60,387 bases of DNA from Russula earlei. Lineage: Eukaryota; Basidiomycota; Agaricomycetes; Russulales; Russulaceae. Location: positions 1 to 60,387 of the forward strand of contig JAGFNK010000322.1 of NCBI GenBank assembly GCA_025769875.1, in the 5' to 3' direction. A program made the position numbers and the translations under genes. Below the pieces are notes generated by a model. The model was not told the origin of the DNA and searched no databases. It worked only from the letters and a program-made list of their open reading frames with translations. Numbering within the stretch: position 1 is the stretch's first letter; each line of letters opens with the position of its first letter. Of the stretch, positions 1-10,585 are shown in pieces.

Positions 1-2
1 AA

Positions 3-241
3 GGACACCTTGCCAGGGACTGCCCCACAAAACCCAAACACGAAATGACACATGCACACGCAGCGGAGGGTAACCACCACCACATCCGAATCCTCCACTG
101 TCGAAATCATCGAAGAAAGCACAACTGCCAAAGTCGCGAATGCTGCTAAAGCTCTTTCCAAAGAAGAGAGGGAGGAATTCATTAAGATGTTAACCGGAAG
201 AAGCCGACGACGATGAAGAAAAGGATTTTTTGGACACCTGA
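3..241 (+). pseudogene. C-terminal end of Ty3 gag (zinc knuckle tail), frameshifted
   Basis: The first codons in frame 3 read GHLARDCPTKPK, the second half of a CX2CX4HX4C knuckle as found at the end of retrotransposon Gag proteins. Around position 85 the sense continues in another frame as an acidic helical stretch (SKEEREEFIKML), and near 197 it shifts again into EEADDDEEKDF. At least two frameshifts therefore separate knuckle and tail. The knuckle normally binds the element's RNA during packaging. The gag body lies outside the window. Confidence 0.7.
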
Positions 242-300
242 GCATATCGGCAATCGCTCGGGCCTTAGGTACCAATGTATATAAAACTATAAAAAAGTCA

Positions 301-3300
301 ATGCAGGTCAATTTGACTATATACATTGGAACCTCAAAAGCCGAAAAGAAACTCGTGCTAATCGACAGTGGAGCAACCAAATGCTTCATATCTCCTAAAC
401 TGACCAAGGAACTCCAACTAAGAACATGAGAATTATTAATGCCCAGGATAGTAAAAAATGTTGATAATACTCCCAACCGCCTAGGAAAGATTACCCAAGC
501 AGTAGATCTAAGACTAAGCTACTAGGGCAAGAAAGCAATCATCAATTCCTTGTAGCAGACATTGGACAAGACAATCTAATCCTAGGATACCCCTTTCTTG
601 AATCGACAAACCCCAAAATTAACTGGACCAATGGAACATTAATGGGAAGGATAGTCTTATCCAGAGATGAAAAGGTACCAGAATGGATAAGAAACATCAC
701 CCAATGGGAAGAAGGCGATGAACTCTGGATACAAACACAACTACAAAAAACCACGATTGCCCAACAATTGGCAGAATCCCAGGTATCATTGAAGCAACTA
801 ACCTGGCAACAAATAGTCCCTCTTCAATATCATACCTATGGCCAAGTCTTCGAAGAACAAGAATCAGAGAGATTCCCCAGACCGAGAAAATGGGACCATG
901 CTATCGATCTTAGACCTGACGCCCCCACGATGATCAATTGCAGAGTATATCCCCTTTCACCCAAAGAAAAAGAAGAACAAGGAAAATTCCTTGAACAAAA
1001 CCTACGACTAAAGCAAATCAGAAGGTCCAACTCACCATACGCAAGCGGCTTCTTTTTGATTAAAAAGAAGGATGGTAAATTCCGACCAGTACAAGATTAT
1101 AGAAACTTAAACAAATGGACTATACCCAACGTCTACCCACTCCCCCTAATCCCAGAATTAATACATGCCCTAGCAGGCAAGGAACTCTTCACTAAATTCG
1201 ATATCAGATGGGGCTACAACAACATTAGGATCAAGGAAGGAGACAAATGGAAAGCTGCCTTCAAAACAAGCAACGGATTGTTCGAACCAACGGTAATGTT
1301 TTTTGGGCTGACTAATTCCCTAGCGACCTTCCAAATGATGATGGATGACATCTTTCAAGAAGAACTTGCCCAAGGATGGCTTAAGATTTACATGGACGAT
1401 ATCATCATTGCTACAGAAAATGACGAAGAGAAACATAGGTCCAAAGTCAAACACATCTTGTCTAAATTAAGACAACATGACCTATATCTCAAACCAGAAA
1501 AATGTCAATTCCACAAGAGAAAGGTCGAATATCTGGGAGTAATCATTGGCGAAGGAAAAATCACCATGGATCCAATAAAAGTTAAAGGAATCGAAGACTG
1601 GCCTACACCACAAACACTAAAAGAAGTTCAAAGTTTCCTAGGGTTCTGCAACTTCTATCGTAACTTCATTCCAAACTTCTCAACAAAAGCCAGACCACTC
1701 AACAACCTGACAAAAAAGAATAGACAATGGGAATGGACACTGAAAGAACAACAAGCATTCCAATCATTGAAAGATACATGTATATCTTACCCAGTCCTCA
1801 GAACTCCAGATTGGACCAAACAATTCATCCTTGACACCAATGCATCAGGATTCGCTGTAGGAGCAGTTATTTCTCAAGAACACGAAGATGGGCTCCATCC
1901 TGTAGCATTTTATTCAAGAACACTACTAGATGCGGAAAGAAACTATGATGCACACAATAAAGAACTAGCTGCAGTCATTTTTGGCCTCAAAAGTGGCCAA
2001 CCATTCTTTCTAGGTGCAGAAAAACCCATCCGAATAAGGACAGACCACAAAAATCTTACATATTTCAAAGAACCACAGAAATTAACTGGACGACAAGCAA
2101 GATGGATGCAGTATATGCAAGACTTCAATCTAACTATGGAACACGTCCCTGGACATACCAATACAATTGCCGATACCCTTTCTTGTTGTAAAGACCTTAA
2201 CAAGGGGGTAGAAGAACAAAAAACCACTCTCCTCCCACCGGAAATATTTACATGAAAAATCTATTTACCCGATAAACTAGACAAATGATGAGAAATCCTA
2301 CAACAATTTCATGATGCCCCACCGGCAGGACACCCTGGAATAGCCAACACATGGGACTTGGTCAAGCAACACTACGAAGGACCCAGACTATGACAGTTTG
2401 TAGAACAATACGTGAAAGGATGTGCCAAATGCCAAGAATCCAAAACCAATCTACCAAGAAAGAAAGCCATGACTTTCCTGCTCGACACACACGTTGAACA
2501 AGGCCCCTTTCAATACATATCAATGGACCTTATCACTGACCTGCCAAAATCAGAAGGGTTCGACAGCATCCTCACCATTGTCGATCAAGGATGCTCCAAA
2601 GCGACCAAATTCATCCCATGCAACAAAACTATCGACGGAACAGGCGTGGCACACAAGTATCTGAAACACCTCGTGCCCTGGTTTGGTGTCCCTAAGAGAA
2701 TAATATCTGACAGAGACCCTCGATTCGCATCAAACTTCTCGAAAGCATTATGTAAAAGTCTAGGCATCAAACAAAACATGTCTACCGCATTCCATCCTCA
2801 AACTGATGGACAAACTGAAAGAATGAACGCCTGGCTAGAACAATACCTAAGACCCTGGACCACAACCCATCCACACTCCTGGGCAAAAATGCTTCCCATC
2901 GCAGAATACGCACACAACTCATAGAAACACGAGGTGTCACGACGATCACCACATGAACTCCTCATGGGATTCAAACCCCAGATCAACATAAACCTTGAGG
3001 ACAATAATGTCCCCGCCTCCACCAATCGCCTCAAAGAACTAGAACAATCTAGATACAATGCACAACAACTTCTAGAATGAAAACAACAACCCTCTAGGCC
3101 TGACAACCCGGAAATGAAAGAAGGAACCCTCGTATGGTTAGAAAGCAAAAACCTCAAGATACGAGGAAACCGCAAATTAACCCCAAAACGTTATGGACCC
3201 TTCCCCATCGTAAAGAAAATTTCTAAAGTCGCTTACCAACTCCAACTTCCACCATCCATGAAAATACACGATGTCTTCCATGTCAACCTACTCCTACCAT

Positions 3301-3548
3301 ATATAGAAATGGAGGAATACGGCACGCCGTTTACACAACCTCCTCCAATCATCAGTAATGAAGAAGTATACGAAATTGAGGCCATTCTAGATGCCAGAAG
3401 ATTCAGACAAACACATAAACTCCAATACCTCGTACACTGGAAAGGTTACCCATCATCAGATGACTCATGGGTCGACCACCACGACCTCAATGCCCCAAAA
3501 CTTCTCAAAGAATTTTACTCCGCTACTGCTGGACGACCCAATGTATAA
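301..3548 (+). pseudogene. Ty3 pol: protease, reverse transcriptase, RNase H, integrase, chromodomain
   Basis: The polyprotein would cut itself, copy RNA to DNA and integrate it. The protease motif LIDSGATKCFI is at about 352-387. One frameshift follows near 540; from there a single frame runs to 3546-3548. RT shows YPLPLIPELI, FGLTNSLATFQ and the catalytic YMDD (about 1387-1400). RNase H shows LDTNASGFAVGAV and YDAHNKELAAV. Integrase shows the zinc-binding residues (HPG..CAKCQ, about 2330-2440) and the DDE core (MDLITDLP, SDRDPRF, HPQTDGQTERM). The chromodomain is QYLVHWKGYPSSDDSW (3424-3471). In-frame stops occur at 427, 523, 2253, 2286, 2289, 2391, 2922 and 3078, all TGA or TAG. The copy is non-functional but only mildly diverged. 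Confidence 0.93.
2192..2209 (+). other. Internal exact copy of the polypurine tract (candidate central PPT)
   Basis: The 18 bases AGACCTTAACAAGGGGGT occur here at the RNase H/integrase junction and again at 4859-4876 directly before the 3' LTR. In pol they encode KDLNKG plus V. The 3' copy is the expected primer site for plus-strand DNA synthesis. Some LTR elements and lentiviruses carry such a second, central tract, so this copy may prime a second plus-strand start. The function is inferred; the identity of the two copies is directly visible. Confidence 0.6.
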
Positions 3549-3603
3549 AAAGAACACGATTCCCAACCAACACTCCTCACCACTCTCTCTTTCCCATTCC
3601 AAC

Positions 3604-4767
3604 ATGTCCTCCAATGTCAACTCACCCACCACCTCCTCCATTACCCTCATCCCTACTCCTCCATACACCCCAACCTTCATTCCTCTACTGATCTCCAGAG
3701 AACCATCTCCATCCACGGCCGCAACTATCAACACTCAACTCCTGGTACGACATGCAGCACAACACGCAGCAATGATAGCACAAGCCCAGGAACTCTGGCA
3801 CGAAGAGACTCTACCTACCATACTATGAGCTTTCGGCAACCGCTCCCCCACCAGAGGGACTAACTCTCCAATCGCCCGCAGCCTGTCTTATCATGTCCAT
3901 TCCCCCTCTCCTGATCCCATCCCCATCCCTCCTCGGCTCGACACACCTATCCCCCAACAACCAAACAACCTGATGCTCCTCAACAAAAACTTCGCCCCAA
4001 TACCAATAAGAGACAACGACACTCCCCCCCCTGCCTACATAACACCCATAGCCCCCGGAACGGACGCCATAGCCAAACTACAAGAATTGGGAGATGGATG
4101 GATGGAAGGAACTCTAGGACTTGACGTCTTGATCCCTGACCCAGGAAATGAAGATGATACCATTCCTCCACAGTTCATCCTACCCAACCTAACCAACAGG
4201 TTCCCATCAGTTGTCACTACATATGGCCCTGGGTGCCCTACCCATCAAATCTCAGTTTGAGCTCGTGCCGATCCCTATCCTCGTCCTCTCCTCACTACAA
4301 AAGATGCCTTCTTGTTCCAAGAGGGACTTAGACACACCAAAGCCGTTAACAAAGCCCTCACCTTCGAACAAGACTTGTCTCTCGAAGCTGAAGTCCTTCG
4401 ATATTGATTCACCATTAAAAGGGCACGACAAATGGCCAACCAACTCGTCACAGCTAGGGGACATTACCACAACATGTTATGGGAGATTCGAGACAGCGAA
4501 GTCAAACTGGCTAGGGCTAATGCCAAAACTCAACTCGAACCGAGAATCCTGTTCCAAAATATGCCACAACTAACCAAACAAGAGCATAAAGATGCCAAAG
4601 AAGCAATCATGGACCCATGGTACCAATTTTCCCCCCACAACTCCAACAAATGCTCCTGGTGTCTCGATGGTGGACACAACACTGTCGACTGTCCCAAGAT
4701 CACTACCTGCATTCTCTGCAATCGACACGGACATAAAGCAGAGCTATGCAGGACCCCACATCGATGA
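3604..4767 (+). pseudogene. Extra ORF downstream of the chromodomain, CCHC zinc-knuckle protein
   Basis: A third reading frame begins at ATG 3604, 56 bases after pol ends, and stays in one frame to 4765, broken by TGA at 3826, 4258 and 4405. The N-terminal half is Pro/Ser/Thr-rich, the middle contains helices such as LVRHAAQHAAMIAQAQELW, and the C-terminal part has two CX2CX4HX4C knuckles (CSWCLDGGHNTVDC and CILCNRHGHKAELC). After the TGA at 4765 the frame continues with more Cys and His. It lies where env sits in retroviruses but shows no signal peptide or membrane segment. It looks like a Gag-type RNA-binding protein. I do not know a described function. Confidence 0.75.
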
Positions 4768-4858
4768 TGCAAGCCACATAAAATGTGTCAAGTTCCTCGA
4801 GATCAACTTCACTACCACACCCATCATTGCGTCTCTAACATCCACCCCTACACAGGCT

Positions 4859-4878
4859 AGACCTTAACAAGGGGGTGA
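4859..4878 (+). other. Polypurine tract before the 3' LTR
   Basis: The purine run AACAAGGGGGTGA abuts the LTR start TGTCAC at 4879, the normal position of the plus-strand primer site of an LTR element. Confidence 0.8.
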
Positions 4879-5372
4879 TGTCACAAGAACCGGTAAATCA
4901 GACCAGACCGGCAACCAGACAAGCCTACCCGGACATGCCTCAAGTTTCCCACATGTTTAATGACTCTCCTACAGCCTCGCATGTACCAGACATTTCTTGC
5001 ATGTTCCAATTCGATCACCTCACCTCTACCTCGTGAATACTATTTGATATAGTACTCTATATGTATATAAGACCATCATTCAAAGAGAACAAGCCCTAAG
5101 CTTGTTCTCCTGTGAAATCTCACTGGTTTTCTCACTTCGGAACTTGTAGGCTTGCAAGACCTCAAGCAAACTGTCTAAGATTCTCCTCACTCACAAGTCT
5201 TCTTAACACGAAGACTTATTCATGATTTCCCCTCTCCGCGGAACGTATTTGCCTTGGCAATACTGTCTCCGAGAACCCCAAAACTCGCGAAGACTTAGTG
5301 TCTTGCTCGACTCGCTGCGCTCGTCTCACACGTGAACCAATTTGTCAGCGACACTGCCCCCAGTCGGTGACA
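4879..5372 (+). repeat. 3' LTR of the Ty3 element
   Basis: 494 bp, beginning TGTCAC and ending GTGACA, a 6-bp inverted terminus with the canonical TG..CA. It contains a TATA-like stretch (TATGTATATAAG, near 5060) and then a region rich in short repeats (AAGCTTGTTCTCC). The sequence is closely matched along its length by the solo LTR at 58362-58856. Confidence 0.93.
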
Positions 5373-5556
5373 CCTAAGCTCAGTTGACTCCTTTCCTTAC
5401 CTGCAGATCCAAGCTCATCTCTTGACCAACTCTTGAAGGACTTAACACTTGTTCCTCTCTATGCATACCACTTGTTTAGCTCAAGAAATCTGCATTAGAA
5501 GGACATGTCTAAGGCAGTACTCCTCAAATACCTTAAGGCCTTTTGAAGTCTTAACA
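5373..5556 (+). repeat. 3' fragment of a copia-like LTR
   Basis: Phrases such as CTCTTGAAGGAC, ATCTGCATT.GAAGGACA and a terminus TTTTGAAGTCTTAACA recur in the better preserved LTR at 57520-57950 (CTCTTGAAGGAC, ATCTGCATTGGTAGGACA, CTTTGGAGCCTTAACA). The Ty3 element abuts its broken left side. Confidence 0.6.
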
Positions 5557-6004
5557 TATAGTGACCCAAATAGCTTTTCAAATATTTTGTACATTTTTCT
5601 TATGTTGACAATATCTAGAGAATCATTGCTGCTGATAATATGTAACTATGCTTGTTTAAAGCTCTACATCATAGCTTTGTAATTATACAATTAAATACAT
5701 GCAAATCTTTACAAAGTACCCATTTGAACTGTTTTTTTGGCTTGGTCAATTAGATCATCATTATCAAGACTCAAATTCTTGCCCCAGAGAGCTCAAATTA
5801 AATAAGAAGGTCATGTGACCTATAATAAGCTTAAAACATGTTTTAGTATAAGGTCCAAGATAACTAAATAAAGAAGTAACTGTTCTGCACAGTAGTGGCA
5901 GCATAGGTGATCTATAAGTAAGAGTTATAATAGAAAGGAGTCAACTGAAAAAGGACAGGTAACAGTAGTCCAGTGTTGCATGGACATGGACATGTAAGTT
6001 GTGT
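5557..6004. other. AT-rich intergenic sequence, no feature recognised
   Basis: No coding frame with recognisable content, no repeat border and no RNA gene seen here. Confidence 0.5.
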
Positions 6005-6674
6005 ACTTTTCACAGTGGGTTGAATTACCATAAAAGGTGATTGTGTCAGCAAGAGAATTGGTGCATCAATCATGCATTTACATTACATGAAATCATTTTC
6101 TTAATTACATATTCAATGACTTATTTATTAGCTATTAGACAAATAAATTAAAATGATACAAAAAAAGATTTTGTATTGTAGGGAATAGCAGCAGTTGAGG
6201 CTGTTATAATAGGCAGTGGTGCAAGTCCAAAGGGACCTGGTGCAAGGCATCAGAGGGAGAGGGGTTCCAAGGGAGGGACAATGGTTCCCTGAGGGCATGC
6301 ATGCACACATTCACAGCAGCAGATGTTGCATTGGGCTTGGCATGCTTGCCTGACCATTCACCCCCAGTGTACAGATCATCATGAACATGGCAGTGCTTTC
6401 CCTTAGCAATGCCAATGCTTTACACTGTCAGTCCCCACATGTTAGGGAGACTGGTCTGTTGTTTTGGGCCCCTTTTGACACCCATACACTCAGCTGTCTC
6501 CATCCACATTTTCTGATTGGGCACAATCACTTCCTTATCAGGTAAGACCTTAGAACCTTGAATTACATTGATTGTGGCTGCCAAACTGTATTTGGTGGCC
6601 CACATGGCCTCAACAATCTCCACTGTCAGATGTGAGATTGTGTGATAATGATGTGATCTCCTGTGAGAGAGATT

Positions 6675-7033
6675 CTAGGCTCTCCTTTGGTCTGGTGGAT
6701 GGGGATGGTGGGTCAGGTGATTTATTTGCACTCTCTTTTGTGTGCTCTCCTCAGGACAGTGGTAGGGAAAGTGGATGTAGATTGCTGCAATGTGTTTGCA
6801 GAATCTAATCCAGGGATAATCTGTGCAATCACAAGTTGACTTCATCAGATTGATTGAGTAAAACATGCCAGAACAGGATTGTTTAGCAACATGAAAGCAG
6901 ATCTCATCAAATTGCAAGATTGAATCTTGTGAGATGTTCTTGGCATGGGTGAAAATTATACAGTGCCTGTCAGCCACCAGGTCCTGACTGACCATTGAGC
7001 CCAATGTTCTGCTGTTTGTGCCTGTTTTGGTAA
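6675..7033 (-). pseudogene. SWIM-type zinc finger transposase fragment
   Basis: The minus-strand frame contains STCDCTDYPWIRFCKHIAAI, the CxC..CxH pattern of a SWIM finger. Upstream residues (GSMVSQDLVADRHCIIFTHAK) also read as protein. The frame appears to extend to an ATG at 7184, but 7034-7184 belongs to a MITE inserted in the gene, so that apparent N-terminus is an artefact. The finger would bind DNA or mediate protein contacts in a Mutator-like transposase. Only the C-terminal region survives. Confidence 0.7.
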
Positions 7034-7456
7034 TACTATCACCTATGGGGAACTCGCCATTCCACAACCATCTCGCCAATTTCATTTTTCCCTGTATCTG
7101 CTCGAACAACCCCATTTGAAACTTTGTAGTTATACTATTGAGTGCCATTAATGTCATTCTAGCAAAGAAAAAATGGAGGTCCATTGAGTGGTTTTCGAGT
7201 AGTGTTTTGGCTGGGGGTCACGCCTGCATCACGCTTTCTGTCATGGCGGAGTGTGGAGTTTGATTCCAGCTGGGTGATCACCGTCGGAGGAGTCTGGGTC
7301 ACTGCTGTCACCTAATCAAATTGCCTTTGTAAATACACGGGAATGTTTCATCCTGGGCGGACTTTAATTTGGCATGTGTTACATGTCCGTTACTTTCGTG
7401 ACATTTGTGACTGGCGAGATGGTCGTGGAATGGCGAGTTCCCCATAGGTGATAGTA
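7034..7456. mobile_element. MITE with TA target duplication, copy 1
   Basis: The left end reads TA then CTATCACCTATGGGGAACTC (from 7036) and the right end is its reverse complement ending at 7454, followed by TA. The TIRs are about 40 bp with very few mismatches, continuing through CCATTCCAC and CTCGCCA. The TA flank fits Tc1/mariner or a related TA-targeting family. A second, inverted copy is at 28643-29260. Confidence 0.85.
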
Positions 7457-7587
7457 TGGCACCTTGCAACACACTAGGACAGATAATGCTTATATAACTA
7501 AATTATATTTGTTAATGTGTGATTGAAGTCCCAATTCTCTTGCCAACACAATCACCTTTTGTGGTAATTCAACCCACCATGAAAAGT

Positions 7588-8243
7588 CAAAGACTGGACA
7601 TGTATGAGTCACTTCAGAATATAATCACAAGACCAGAAAAGTCACAAGACATCAGAAGGCAATAAGCCATTCATATCAGAAAAGAAAATAGTGTCACAGC
7701 AGAGCCATATAGGACTTTGCAGGAAGGATAGTATTTGGACTCAGACCCTGGAGTTGGTTGCATTCAACCTGTCTTACAGTAATCATTGCTAGTAGGTGGA
7801 AACTGCATGTATCTCTGTCATACACAGCAGCGATAAATGAGGATTTTTTTTAAAAAAACCTAATGTGAAGAGACTGTCAATGTCAGCAAATAAAGTTTCA
7901 GTTGTTTCTTATGACAATCCATGGCTGACTGGTTGCTAGGTAGCCCACTTCCGCTGACCCATTGGTGGGTGAATAACTGTACTTCCATTCTCACTCACCA
8001 TATCCGTCATATGAAGTCGAGCTAGTCCAGTCTCGACTTCTTTTCCGTTGTGGCGCCCATGTCAGTTTTGTTGCTCTACGCAATTACAATTGAGAGCATC
8101 TACAAACTTCATTGCGCCCTCGTTGCCCACCCACGCTGTCCACTGCAGTAAGTAGAAAACTCGCAACGTATTCACATTCGGCCTTGCAAGGAGTTTATAC
8201 TATAATTGCATCCAGTAGTGATGATGTATGCTACACAAAACCA
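7588..8243. other. Intergenic region downstream of IMP dehydrogenase
   Basis: AT-rich to about 7900, then gene-like composition. No coding or RNA feature recognised. It should hold the 3' UTR of the minus-strand IMP dehydrogenase gene. Confidence 0.5.
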
Positions 8244-10206
8244 TTACGCGAAAAGGCGTTTCGTGTATCTGGGAAGAACAATCAGAACCCACGAGTACAG
8301 AGATTTGAGAGTCGCAGGCGAGACTCACGAGTTTAGCCCATGCACTCCCCCTTCGACCTGTGCACTGGCCGTGCGTAACTCAAAGCGGACCCGGCCCTCG
8401 TTCACGCCACTTTGCAGCTCCCGCACGTTTCGTGTGCCGATATCCTGGAGCGAATGTTGCAACCCGGCATGCAAGTATGGTAAGAAGTCTTTGACGCTTC
8501 CCTTGTCTTGCACGTCGCCAGATACGCCCTGTGCGACCTTTATTGCCGACGATTCGGAAAAGTACCTTGTAGTGGCTGCGTTTTCATGTACGTGGTTCTC
8601 AGCCTCCGCCTTGCTCGGCGGCGTTGGGTACTTCCTATTCACCTTCGCACCAGAACTCTGTGCTCTACCCGGCTTTCCCTGTTCCATCGCCTCGATAGAG
8701 CCCATGCCACGATATGCCTTGACACGCTTGCCTTCGTGGTAGAAATACTCTCCAGGGGCTTCGGTTGTGCCAGCAAGCAGTCCGCCCATCATCACTGCTC
8801 CCGCACCGAGAGCGAGAGCTTTGACGATGTGACCTACATTTGAGATGCCGCCGTCCGCGACAACGGGAACACCGAACCGAGAAGCAAATTCGGAAACCGC
8901 GTAGACAGCCGTAGCCTGAGGACGTCCTACAGCCATAACCTCCTGGGTAATGCAAATAGATCCCGACCCCATGCCGACCCGCAGAGCGTCGGCACCAGCG
9001 GCGATCAGCGTAGCTGCTTGCTCACGTGTCACAACATTGCCCGCAATGACCTCAAGCGCGGGATATGTCTTTTTGATCCATTGAATCATTTCCGCCTGGT
9101 AGATTGAGTTGCCCTGGGAAGAGTCAATGACAACGATGTCGAGCCCAGCTTCTACTAGGAAGTCAAGGCGATCTCGATCTGCAGGACGTGTGCCTATCGC
9201 CGCAGCAGAGTAAAGCTGCTTGGTTTCGGGACGTTTGGAAGCAAGGGGATACGTCTGATTTTTGAGGAGATCGGATCGCGCCAGAAGAGAGACGAGACGA
9301 CCTTGGGCATTGACGATGGGTAACTTTCCTTTTTTAGAGTCCCGAAGAATGTCGTTGGCATCGGCAAGTGTGACGCCCTCAGACGCTGTGACGAGGTTGG
9401 TAGTCATGACATCGGCAAGGCGTGCAGATCGGGGCTGGAACTGAACATCGCGGGAGGTGACAATCCCAACGAGCTTCCCTCCCAACATACCGGTATCTGT
9501 TGTAACAAAGTCAGCAGTGGACTCTCCGTGTATAAGTGAAAGCGGAAGATCAGTGAATCCGTGCGATCTCCCCATTTCACACGTGGGAACGTGTTTGTGC
9601 GGCAGAACGAAGGTATAACAAGATTTCATCATTGAATGAATAAACAAGCAGTTCGCTGGACCAACCTGTGATAGGAATTCCACAAAAACCCAAGCGGGCC
9701 TTTACGTCCAGCACATCCTCAACGTGGTGATCTGGAGAAAGGACTACCGGATCCGTGATAAAGCCGTTCTCATGGCGCTTAACGGCACGAACCATAGCGG
9801 CTTGCGCTGCCGCAGACTGGTTGTGATGTATTACGCCGATACCACCCAACAACTATACGTGGGAAGAGTACACGTGTCAAGGGCATACGTGAGCGTGCGA
9901 GGACCAACGTCAAAGGAGGCGTACCGCCATCGAAATGGCCATTTCGCGCCCTGTAACGGTATCCATAGGGCTACTAATGAACGGCGTCTTGAGCAGGACG
10001 TTTCGGGTAATGCGACTTTCAGTGATGACCTCGTGGGCAGAGAAATCGATCTTCCCGGGGAGGAGGAGAAAGTCATTATATGTGAGGCCACCATGAAGAG
10101 TTGAATTCATGAGCTCATTGGCAGACAAGCCATCGGGGGTGGAATATTTCTTGAGCTCATCGAATGCCTCGGATGGGTCGAGGAACGACTGTGAGTCGGG
10201 GGGCAT
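8244..10206 (-). CDS. Inosine-5'-monophosphate dehydrogenase
   Basis: The enzyme oxidises IMP to XMP with NAD, the committed step of guanine nucleotide synthesis, in the cytosol. Four exons join to 553 codons: 10206-9925, 9852-9666, 9496-8329 and 8268-8244, with introns of 72, 169, 60 bp. Visible landmarks are the N-terminal [13 protein letters not shown], two CBS domains ([36 protein letters not shown]), the catalytic cysteine loop [31 protein letters not shown] and the flap [17 protein letters not shown]. The start MPPDSQ was chosen because upstream codons match nothing in the family. The last exon is only 25 nt but restores the family ending YxKRLF; without it the protein would end at GLNS. 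It is divergently placed from the gene at 10586. Confidence 0.97.
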
Positions 10207-10585
10207 ATGAACAAGGAAACAAGGTGAGGTGAGCGGGCAGATTGACGGGGAGTTCCGGATTGTTTGCAAGGGGTCTTACCCATTGTATTACATAATACAT
10301 TACCGCTCAAAATCCCGTGATGCTTTTTGTGGTGCACGTGAGAGAAACGCGAGGCTGGAATATAAACTAAGTAATTTGAAGCCGTCCGCCCTCCAAAAGT
10401 CTTCAGCCCACCCTACACACGTCTCAACAGCCTATTTCATAGCCCGCTCCTTTCTCTCGTCATCGCAAATGGGCCTCTTTCATATCGCGACTTCCTGCTT
10501 GCGTCACTTTCTCCAGCTTTTGCTTGCCCTTCTCGAAGACGAACCTTCTCAGGGTCCCCTCCTCGGACGATACTCGCCATCCGCC
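10207..10585. promoter_or_regulatory. Divergent promoter region between IMP dehydrogenase and the 10586 gene
   Basis: 379 bp separate the two start codons on opposite strands. A minus-strand ATGGGTAAG at about 10283 could mark a 5' UTR exon border of IMP dehydrogenase. No specific operator recognised. Confidence 0.45.

Larger units (their letters stand above)
1..5372 (+). mobile_element. Ty3/chromovirus-type LTR retrotransposon, 3' part, decayed
   Basis: This is the 3' portion of a Ty3/gypsy-type element; its 5' LTR and most of gag lie before the window. Reading along the + strand, the order is the tail of a CCHC zinc knuckle (GHLARDC), an aspartic protease (LIDSGAT), reverse transcriptase (IYMDDI), RNase H, integrase, a chromodomain, an extra zinc-knuckle ORF, a polypurine tract and a 3' LTR. 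The order PR-RT-RH-IN-chromodomain is that of chromoviruses. The frame is broken by stops and frameshifts, so the copy is not autonomous. It ends against sequence that resembles the 3' end of a copia LTR, which suggests it inserted into that older LTR. The 5-bp target duplication cannot be tested because the left end is missing. Confidence 0.93.
6005..7587. mobile_element. TIR-bounded DNA transposon relic (MULE-like) with a SWIM zinc finger
   Basis: The 57 bases at 6005-6061 are repeated in inverted orientation at 7531-7587 with about six mismatches; both read ACTTTTCA.. then GTGGGTTGAATTACCA inward. Between them is a minus-strand frame with a SWIM zinc finger. SWIM fingers are typical of Mutator-like and related transposases, and long TIRs fit that superfamily. 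No matching 8-11 bp duplication is visible outside the TIRs, so the true ends may be further out. No DDE catalytic core remains. Confidence 0.6.

Noticed and set aside
3604..4767. env-like protein of the Ty3 element
   Set aside because: No signal peptide, membrane span or glycosylation pattern; the C-terminal knuckles indicate a nucleic-acid-binding protein.
7200..7290. tRNA- or SINE-like A and B boxes in the TA MITE
   Set aside because: TGGCGGAGTGTGG and GTTTGATTCC are adjacent instead of 30-40 bases apart, and the T arm does not pair; the terminal repeats explain the element better.
10229..10585. N-terminal extension of the 10586 gene
   Set aside because: The extra residues overlap the promoter of IMP dehydrogenase and have no protein-like pattern; CCGCCATGG at 10586 is a better start.
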